From DATIJC01 sp035479015 (GTDB lineage Bacteria; Patescibacteriota; Microgenomatia; UBA1400; UBA12028), in contig DATIJC010000024.1 of NCBI GenBank assembly GCA_035479015.1, positions 1 to 15,555 on the forward strand: a stretch of 15,555 nt of DNA, written 5' to 3'. The notes below the pieces were generated by a model. The model was not told where the DNA came from. It saw only the letters and a program-made list of their open reading frames with translations, and did not search any database. This document shows positions 1-6,607 of the stretch, piece by piece. The position numbers and the translations under genes were made by a program. Numbering within the stretch: the stretch's first letter is position 1; the number at the start of each line of letters is the position of its first letter.

Positions 1-2889
1 GACTAACTCTTTGGTAGAGAAGTCCCATCCGTAACACTTTGAACAAATTCCTGCTCCAAGTTGGCAACCAAGTGGTGAGCGGACATTGACTGAAGTTACA
101 TCACTTTCATCGATTGCAGCTGCAACAGTCTCATCAATGAGTGACCCAGCGGCGGCAAGCATCTTGCCCTTGCTGTTTTTAATATCAGCAATGACGATAC
201 GTCCACCGATACGCAGTCTAAACATCTTCTCTCTATTTCCAGCTCGGTTGATGATCAAACCTTCGGTAGTACCACAGTCCTCGGCCCGGATGATGGCGTC
301 ATGTGCCACATCAACCAAGCGGCGAGTCAAGTATCCTGCGTCAGCAGTCTTTAGAGCAGAGTCAGTCAAACCTTTGCGTGAACCACGTGCAGATGTCACG
401 TACTCAAAGATTGTTAGACCTTCGCGGAAGTTACTCTTGGTTGGCATGTCGACGATTTTTCCAAGTGGGTCGACGACGAGTCCGCGCATAGCGGCCAGCT
501 GTTTCACCTGATCTTTACTCGCACGCGTGCCTCCTGAGTTGATCATCACCTTGACCGCGTTATCATCGGTCAGTGCGTTCCATGTCTTCTCGGCAATCTC
601 ATCAGTTGTTTCCAACCAAATCTGCTGAGTTAGGCGGCGCTTCTCTTCGAAAGTGATCAAACCTTGAGCAAAACTCTCTTCGACGTCTGCGGCACGTTTG
701 TTGGCTTTGACGATGATCGTTTGTTTCTCTTCAATCATTTGACAGTCAGTAACTGCCACAGAGAGACCAGAGAGCGTCGAAGCGCGGAAACCCAGAGTCT
801 TGATTGAATCGATTAAACGCATGATTTCATCTTGCGAGAGCAGTGCGATAGCTTTCTTGATGATATCTTTGATCACACCCGCCGTAATTGGTGCATTTAG
901 GAATCCTATAAACGCCGGTAGTGCTTTGTTAAATTGGATACGGCCAACAGTCGTCTCAATAATCTGCTGCTTACCGTCGATCTCAAGTCTCACATCAATT
1001 GCTTGACGGTCAGAGATTTTATTACTCTGGAATGCACGTTCTGCCTCAATGCTTGAGGAGAAAATACTAGCGGGTTTGGCAAGTTTCGGATTAATCGAGG
1101 TCATGTAGTATGAACCCATAGCCATGTCTTTGTTTGGCACGGTGATTGGTGATCCATCAGAGGGCTTGAGCAAGTTATTCGTCGAGATCATGAGCGTACG
1201 TGCTTCTTCCTGAGCCTGATCAGTCAACGGCACGTGCACGGCCATCTGGTCACCGTCGAAGTCAGCGTTGTAGCCGGAACACACACAAGGATGTAAGCGG
1301 ATCGCATTGCCTTCGATAAGGATCGGGTAAAACGCCTGTATACCAAGTTTGTGTAGTGTCGGGGCGCGGTTTAAAAGCACTGGATGATTCTCGATGATCT
1401 TCTCCAAGATGTCATAGACTTCTGGGGAGCGGCGCTCCAAGAAATGCTTTGCACTCTTTAAGTTCGGAGCAATTCCTTGCTTGATTAGCTCACGCAATAC
1501 GTGCGGACGGAACATCTCAAGTGCCATGTCTTTTGGTAAACCACATTGGTTGAGCGCCAATTCAGGACCCACGACGATAACCGAGCGGCCTGAGTAGTCC
1601 ACGCGCTTACCAAGTAGGTTCTGACGGAAACGTCCTTGCTTTCCACGCAGCATCTCTGAGAGAGAGCGTAAGGGGCGCTTGAGTGCACGCCGTCTGGTCA
1701 CTTTAGTTTGGCTACTATCAATGAGTGCATCGACAGCTTCCTGTAACATGCGCTTCTCATTGCGCAAAATGATGTCAGGAGCACCTAAATCAATCAAGTG
1801 TTTCAAACGGTTATTACGGTTAATAACACGGCGGTACAAATCATTTAAATCTGACGTAGCAAATCTTCCACCGGAGAGCTGGACCATAGGCCGGAGGTCT
1901 GGCGGGATGACCGGCAGTATCTTAAAGAGCATCCACTCTGGCTTAATACCTGCCTTGCGGAAACCTTCGACGACACGCAGGCGCTTCATTGCTTTGACTT
2001 TTCGCTGTCCTACTGCATCGCGTACTTCTACGACGAGCTCTTCGGACAACGACATGAGATCAATTTTCCGGATGACTTCCAAGAGACTCTCTGCGCCCAT
2101 GCCCACACGGATGTGTGATGCGGCAGCGTACTCATCCAACTTCAAATACTCATCCTCTGTGAGGATTGAGTGAGCTTTGAGGCGTTTCACCATTTCTTTG
2201 ATCGTCTTGTAGACTTCCATTGTCTGACCGAGTGAAACTTCCAGTTCGTCTTTGGCGTTAGCAATTTGCTGCTTCACTTTTAGCGTGGCAGCTTCTTTTT
2301 TCAGCTCTTGTGCTTCTTTGCCTTTGACGCGAACGCCAATACTCGTCAGCTCTTCTTCTAATTTGGTTTTGAGTTCTTCAAACTTCACTGCTGTATCGTC
2401 TTTGAGTTTTTGACTGGCGGTCTCGCAATCCACATCCAACTGCTCCAAAATCTTGGTGCGCTCATCGTCGTCCACAGAGAGAACGATATATTGACTAAAG
2501 TACACGATAGAAGACAAGTTACGTGGAGAAATGTCCAGCAAAAGTGACAACTTACTCGGTGCACCTTTGAAGAACCAAATGTGGGCTACATATGTAGCCA
2601 GAGAGATATGACCCATGCGCTCACGGCGAACACGGCTCTGAGTAACTTCTACACCACATTTATCACAGATGATGCCGCGGTAACGGGACCTCTTATATTT
2701 ACCACAGTAACATTCCCAGTCTTTCGTTGGTCCGAAAATTTCTTCCGCAAACAGACCGCTCTTTTCAGGGCGGAGCGTACGGTAATTGATTGTCTCTGGT
2801 TTGGTAACCTCACCATGTGACCAACTGCGGATCGTGTCTGGTGATGCGAGTTGAATTTTGAGTCCGCTAAAGTCGATGATTTGTTTCAT
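1..2889 (-). CDS. rpoC: DNA-directed RNA polymerase subunit beta' (N-terminal 963 residues; gene continues beyond the left edge)
   Basis: Largest catalytic subunit of RNA polymerase; it forms the clamp and holds the catalytic Mg. The frame is open from the ATG at 2889 to base 1 (963 codons, no stop), so the C-terminal part lies outside the window. Visible landmarks are the N-terminal zinc-binding domain (C60, C62, C75, C78), the conserved RFATSDVNDLYRRVINRN and RQNLLGKRVDYSGRS segments, the catalytic NADFDGDQM at residues 541-549 (Mg ligands D543, D545, D547), and the second zinc site (C872, C942, C949, C952). The catalytic loop lies about 80 residues later than in E. coli because of a charged, probably coiled-coil insertion at about residues 140-240; actinobacterial beta' carries a comparable insertion. 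The window ends just before the expected trigger-loop region. The start follows the rpoB stop after one base, with GGAG inside the end of rpoB, so translation is probably coupled. Confidence 0.98.
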   Translation of the reverse strand, partial: MKQIIDFSGLKIQLASPDTIRSWSHGEVTKPETINYRTLRPEKSGLFAEEIFGPTKDWECYCGKYKRSRYRGIICDKCGVEVTQSRVRRERMGHISLATYVAHIWFFKGAPSKLSLLLDISPRNLSSIVYFSQYIVLSVDDDERTKILEQLDVDCETASQKLKDDTAVKFEELKTKLEEELTSIGVRVKGKEAQELKKEAATLKVKQQIANAKDELEVSLGQTMEVYKTIKEMVKRLKAHSILTEDEYLKLDEYAAASHIRVGMGAESLLEVIRKIDLMSLSEELVVEVRDAVGQRKVKAMKRLRVVEGFRKAGIKPEWMLFKILPVIPPDLRPMVQLSGGRFATSDLNDLYRRVINRNNRLKHLIDLGAPDIILRNEKRMLQEAVDALIDSSQTKVTRRRALKRPLRSLSEMLRGKQGRFRQNLLGKRVDYSGRSVIVVGPELALNQCGLPKDMALEMFRPHVLRELIKQGIAPNLKSAKHFLERRSPEVYDILEKIIENHPVLLNRAPTLHKLGIQAFYPILIEGNAIRLHPCVCSGYNADFDGDQMAVHVPLTDQAQEEARTLMISTNNLLKPSDGSPITVPNKDMAMGSYYMTSINPKLAKPASIFSSSIEAERAFQSNKISDRQAIDVRLEIDGKQQIIETTVGRIQFNKALPAFIGFLNAPITAGVIKDIIKKAIALLSQDEIMRLIDSIKTLGFRASTLSGLSVAVTDCQMIEEKQTIIVKANKRAADVEESFAQGLITFEEKRRLTQQIWLETTDEIAEKTWNALTDDNAVKVMINSGGTRASKDQVKQLAAMRGLVVDPLGKIVDMPTKSNFREGLTIFEYVTSARGSRKGLTDSALKTADAGYLTRRLVDVAHDAIIRAEDCGTTEGLIINRAGNREKMFRLRIGGRIVIADIKNSKGKMLAAAGSLIDETVAAAIDESDVTSVNVRSPLGCQLGAGICSKCYGWDFSTKELV

Positions 2890-2890
2890 A

Positions 2891-5800
2891 TTATGCAGTC
2901 TCCACTAATTCTTCGGCACTTGGCTCCCGCTCATCGGCTACCTCTTGCTTCTCTTCAAAATCATTCTCTTCACCAGTTTCCTCGCCACCTTCGTCCTCAT
3001 CTTTCATCTCATCACCCGTGATAATAGTTGCATCATCACCTGCGACAACAGATTGATTTGAAACATCGGCGATTTTTTCATTGGTGCCAGCTTCACTGGT
3101 ATCAGCAACTTGTGCTTCTTCCATGACGATCTCAAGTCCGAGAGAGTTGAGTTCGCGCATCAGCACTTTGAATGACTCTGGCACACTACTGGCTGGGATC
3201 GGTTGGTCAGTCACGATTGCTTCAAAGGCTTTCGTGCGGCCGAACACATCGTCAGACTTGATCGTCAACATCTCTTGCAAGGTGTAAGCGGCCTTGTGTG
3301 CTTCCAGTGCCCATACTTCCATTTCTCCGAGACGCTGTCCACCCATCTGTGCTTTTCCTCCGAGAGGTTGCTGTGTGACGAGTGAGTACGGACCAGTCGA
3401 ACGGGCATGTGTCTTGTCATCCACCATGTGGATGAGTTTCAAGATATATCCTATACCGACGACAGTGTCTTCACTGTATGGCTCACCGGTGCGGCCATCA
3501 AACAGACGGACTTTTCCAGAGACTGGTAGTCCTGCCTTCTCAAGTTCGCCAAAGATTTTACTTTCAGGTACTTCTTCAAAGACTGGGATCGCGACTTTGT
3601 ATCCAAGCTTATCGGCTGCCCACCCAAGGTGTGCTTCCAAGAGTTGTCCTAAGTTCATACGAGCGAGTACTGACAGTGGCGAGATGATGATGTCTACAGG
3701 CGTACCGTCTTCCAAGTACGGCATGTCTTCTTGTGGGACGATCTTACTGATAACACCTTTGTTTCCGTGACGTCCTGCCAACTTGTCTCCTACAGTGACT
3801 TTGCGGATCTGGGCTACTTTGACGGTAACCGTCATGTTGACACCTGGATCAAGCTCATCGCCTTTGGCGCGGTCAAGTACTTTGACATCGATGACTGTGC
3901 CACTCTCACCATGCGGCATACGCAGTGATGTGTCACGGACTTCTCTGGCTTTTTCACCAAAGATAGCGCGCAGTAGTCGCTCTTCTGCAGTCAACTCAGT
4001 TTCGCCTTTGGGAGCGATCTTTCCTACCAAGATATCGTTTGGACTGACTTCGGCTCCAATTGCGACGATACCTTCAGCGGTCAGATTACGACGTTCTGTA
4101 TCTGAAACATTAGGAATGTCAAAAGTGAGTTCCTCAGGTCCAAGTTTCGTATCCATGACCTGGGCTTCGTACTCATTGATGTGAATTGAAGTGAGCAGAT
4201 CTTTCTTTACCAATTTGTCAGAGATGATGATAGCGTCTTCGTAACCCAAACCTTCGTATGAAGCGTAGGAGATCACGAGGTTTTGACCTAGTGCCAACTC
4301 ACCATTTTGCGCTGAAGGACCATCCACGAGGAGATCGCCAACTTTGACTTTCTCACCGACGACCACTGCTGGCCGCTGTGAGTAACACGTACTCTGTGCG
4401 GTACGGAAGAATTTCACGATATCGTAAATTTCTTTCTTGCCTTCGACACGGATATGTTCGTTTTCTTCTGCTTCTTTATCAAGTTTTTCATCCAGCGCGA
4501 TTACCACTTTGGTAGCGTCGGCAAATTCCACCACACCGGCGTGGCGGGCCAAGATCACCCGGTTCATCGCACGGGCCACTTCTGACTCCATACCAGTTCC
4601 GACTATCGGACTGTGTGGCCGGAGCAGTGGGACAGCCTGACACTGCATGTGTGTACCCATCAGTGCGCGGATAGCTTCATCGTGTGAGATAAAGGGAATC
4701 AGCGATGCAGATGTACCCACAACTTGGCGGGGTACGACGTCGATCAATTGCACGCGCTCGACTGAGCCTTCGACGAATTCGTTACCTGTACGGATTGGCA
4801 CCCAATCCTGAGTAATATAACCTTTTTCATCTACTGCGACGCCAGCATGGGTGACGACGTAATCCTCTTCCTCGTCAGCCGCAATGTACACAATTTCATC
4901 AGTAACACGCATCTTGGTTTTGTCACCTTTGGTTTCGGCAACAACTTTGAGATATGGTGCTTCCAAGAATCCGAAATCATTGACGCGTGAGTAGAGCGAC
5001 ATGTAGGTCACGAGACCGATGTTGGCTCCTTCAGGTGAACGGACCGGATCGATGCGTGAGTACTGACTGGCATTAATGTCGCGCATAGAGAAGCTTGCAC
5101 GCTCGCGGGTGACACCGCCCGATCCCATGACGGAAAGACGGCGCAGGTTATCAATTTCTGAGAGTGGGTTACACTGATCCAAAATTGTAGAGAGACGGTT
5201 GCGGCGGAAAAACTCACTCATAGCCGCGATCAATGGACGCGCGTTGACGAGTGAACTTGGTGTCAGTAATTCATCGGTCTTGGTGAGAGACATCTTTTCG
5301 CGGATAGCACGCTCTAGGCGGAGTAATCCGATACGGAAAGCGTTGGTGAGCACGAGCTCGCCGACACGGCGCACTCTGCGGTTTGAGAGATGGTCGATGT
5401 CATCCACTTTACCTTGGCCATTTTGCAAAACGATAAGGTACTTAAACGCAGAAATTATATCTTCATGAGTTAAGACATGGTTTGTCTTTTCATTGGGAAC
5501 ATTTACTTTGAGGCGGCGGTTCAATTTATACCGGCCGACTTTACCTAGGTCATAGCGGCGTGAGTCAAAGAATAATTCTTGTAAAAGTTCCGTAGCGTTT
5601 TCCAAAATCGCTGGTTCACCTGGACGCATCTTTTCGTAAATTTCGATGAGCGCTTCAGCAGTGGTCTTACTGGTGTCTTTTGCCAGCGTGCTTTCGATAT
5701 ATTTATGGTCTGCGTTGGTGTCGACATCCGTAAAGAGAGCTAAAATCTCTTCATCCGTAGCTACTCCGATTGCACGAAGCAGTGTGGTAGCGGGGATCTT

Positions 5801-6355
5801 GCGGTGTTTGTCAATTTTTACCGTGATGATGTCAGTACGTGATACAGACATTTCTAGCCATGACCCGCGAAGAGGTCGTAGTTCGGCGCCATGCAATGTG
5901 CGTCCAGTGACAGGATCAATATCGGCTGAGTAGAAAATACCAGGAGCACGAACGAGTTGGTTTACCACTGCGCGCTCAATACCATTAATGAGGAAAGTTC
6001 CATTCTGCGTCATCTTGGGGATATCGCCCAAAAAGACCTCTTGTTTGGTCACTTGGCCAGTCTGTTTGTTTGTGAGGATTGCTTCCACACGCAACGGACA
6101 GTCATAGGTCAGAGCTTTGAGACGGGCAGTAGCGACGGAGATTTTGGCTTTGCCAATAGAGTAGGCGCCAAATTCGAGTTTCCAGTTCTTACGGGTAAAA
6201 TCTTCAATACCGACAGTTCCATTGAGTTCGTCGAGAGCGTCACGGATACCAGTTTGCAGGAACCATTCATAGGATTCTCGCTGAACTTTGGTTAGATCCA
6301 GAGGTGGGAGGGCAATGTCTTCGCGTCCCCAATACTGTCGTTTGGTCGTTTTCAT
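2891..6355 (-). CDS. rpoB: DNA-directed RNA polymerase subunit beta
   Basis: Second-largest RNA polymerase subunit, 1154 residues, shorter than E. coli RpoB (1342) because it lacks the large lineage-specific insertions. The ATG at 6355 was chosen because it is preceded at normal spacing by the purine-rich AAAGGTGG and begins with MKTTKRQYWG; a TTG 17 codons upstream lies inside a terminator hairpin. Conserved segments include the rifampicin-region equivalent (about residues 384-449, with DQ at 393-394, RRLS ending at S408 and SPEGANIGLV ending at 449) and the GDKLAGRHGNKGV active-site segment. Several rifampicin-contact positions differ from the usual residues (see findings). The last 74 or so residues form a strongly acidic, low-complexity tail beyond the conserved end of the family. 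rpoC follows after one base. No ribosomal protein genes lie directly upstream; the neighbour is a VKOR-DHODH fusion gene. Confidence 0.98.
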   Translation of the reverse strand: MKTTKRQYWGREDIALPPLDLTKVQRESYEWFLQTGIRDALDELNGTVGIEDFTRKNWKLEFGAYSIGKAKISVATARLKALTYDCPLRVEAILTNKQTGQVTKQEVFLGDIPKMTQNGTFLINGIERAVVNQLVRAPGIFYSADIDPVTGRTLHGAELRPLRGSWLEMSVSRTDIITVKIDKHRKIPATTLLRAIGVATDEEILALFTDVDTNADHKYIESTLAKDTSKTTAEALIEIYEKMRPGEPAILENATELLQELFFDSRRYDLGKVGRYKLNRRLKVNVPNEKTNHVLTHEDIISAFKYLIVLQNGQGKVDDIDHLSNRRVRRVGELVLTNAFRIGLLRLERAIREKMSLTKTDELLTPSSLVNARPLIAAMSEFFRRNRLSTILDQCNPLSEIDNLRRLSVMGSGGVTRERASFSMRDINASQYSRIDPVRSPEGANIGLVTYMSLYSRVNDFGFLEAPYLKVVAETKGDKTKMRVTDEIVYIAADEEEDYVVTHAGVAVDEKGYITQDWVPIRTGNEFVEGSVERVQLIDVVPRQVVGTSASLIPFISHDEAIRALMGTHMQCQAVPLLRPHSPIVGTGMESEVARAMNRVILARHAGVVEFADATKVVIALDEKLDKEAEENEHIRVEGKKEIYDIVKFFRTAQSTCYSQRPAVVVGEKVKVGDLLVDGPSAQNGELALGQNLVISYASYEGLGYEDAIIISDKLVKKDLLTSIHINEYEAQVMDTKLGPEELTFDIPNVSDTERRNLTAEGIVAIGAEVSPNDILVGKIAPKGETELTAEERLLRAIFGEKAREVRDTSLRMPHGESGTVIDVKVLDRAKGDELDPGVNMTVTVKVAQIRKVTVGDKLAGRHGNKGVISKIVPQEDMPYLEDGTPVDIIISPLSVLARMNLGQLLEAHLGWAADKLGYKVAIPVFEEVPESKIFGELEKAGLPVSGKVRLFDGRTGEPYSEDTVVGIGYILKLIHMVDDKTHARSTGPYSLVTQQPLGGKAQMGGQRLGEMEVWALEAHKAAYTLQEMLTIKSDDVFGRTKAFEAIVTDQPIPASSVPESFKVLMRELNSLGLEIVMEEAQVADTSEAGTNEKIADVSNQSVVAGDDATIITGDEMKDEDEGGEETGEENDFEEKQEVADEREPSAEELVETA

Positions 6356-6390
6356 AAGCGCCCCACCTTTCAAAGAGTAAAAGAGACAAC

Positions 6391-6420
6391 AAAAAACCCA
6401 AGGCAACTCGAGGTGCCTTG
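6391..6420 (-). terminator. Intrinsic terminator in the rpoB leader (candidate attenuator)
   Basis: Read on the minus strand, CAAGGCA (6420-6414) pairs perfectly with TGCCTTG (6405-6399) across an 8-nt loop. Two G residues and six T residues (6396-6391) follow, which is a typical Rho-independent terminator. It lies 35 bp upstream of the rpoB ATG and downstream of the only convincing rpoB promoter. It therefore could cut rpoBC leader transcripts short, and it could also stop readthrough from the upstream gene. GGCAA at 6461-6457 can pair with TTGCC at 6406-6402, which offers a possible but weak competing antiterminator pairing. Confidence 0.75.
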
Positions 6421-6504
6421 AGGAAAATGTTGGATCTTATTCAATTTCGGATATCATTGCCACAAGCCAAATACGCAGACATTAAAACTTTTTCAAGTCA
6501 GGAG

Positions 6505-6533
6505 ATTATATGGGAAATTTTCCCAAGATGCAA
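6505..6533 (-). promoter_or_regulatory. Promoter of the rpoBC operon
   Basis: On the minus strand, TTGCAT (6533-6528) and TATAAT (6510-6505) are separated by exactly 17 bp. This is a consensus -10 and a four-of-six -35 for housekeeping sigma factors. Transcription would begin near 6498, giving a leader of about 140 nt before rpoB. The leader contains an intrinsic terminator (6391-6420) and a 13-codon open frame (6482-6441). A perfect palindrome fills most of the spacer and may be an operator. Confidence 0.75.
6511..6525. repeat. Perfect 15-bp palindrome inside the rpoBC promoter spacer
   Basis: TGGGAAATTTTCCCA is a 7-1-7 inverted repeat lying exactly between the -35 and -10 elements. A dimeric DNA-binding regulator could occupy it and block polymerase. 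No regulator gene is visible nearby, so the role is inference. Confidence 0.5.
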
Positions 6534-6553
6534 GGGTGAAAACGAAGCATCAT

Positions 6554-6596
6554 ATCCTCCCCTATGTTTGGGGAGGATCCCGAGCGAAGCGCGGGA
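6554..6596. repeat. Double hairpin downstream of the VKOR-DHODH gene
   Basis: ATCCTCCCC (6554-6562) pairs with GGGGAGGAT (6570-6578), a perfect 9-bp stem with a 7-nt loop. A second, weaker hairpin follows at once: TCCCG against CGGGA (6578-6596) with a GCGAAGC core. There is no immediate T-run on either strand, so it is not a classical terminator, though it could protect or process the 3' end of the upstream minus-strand mRNA. The CCTCCC...GGGAGG style recurs at 11459-11481, suggesting a dispersed palindromic element. Confidence 0.55.
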
Positions 6597-6607
6597 GGTG
6601 AGGTTGC

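Noticed and set aside
1..2889. Plus-strand open frames opposite rpoC and rpoB
   Set aside because: All are antisense to highly conserved polymerase genes and show no family features.
6356..6406. Upstream TTG as rpoB start, adding 17 residues
   Set aside because: The TTG lies inside the terminator hairpin, the added residues are not RpoB-like, and the ATG at 6355 has a good ribosome-binding site.
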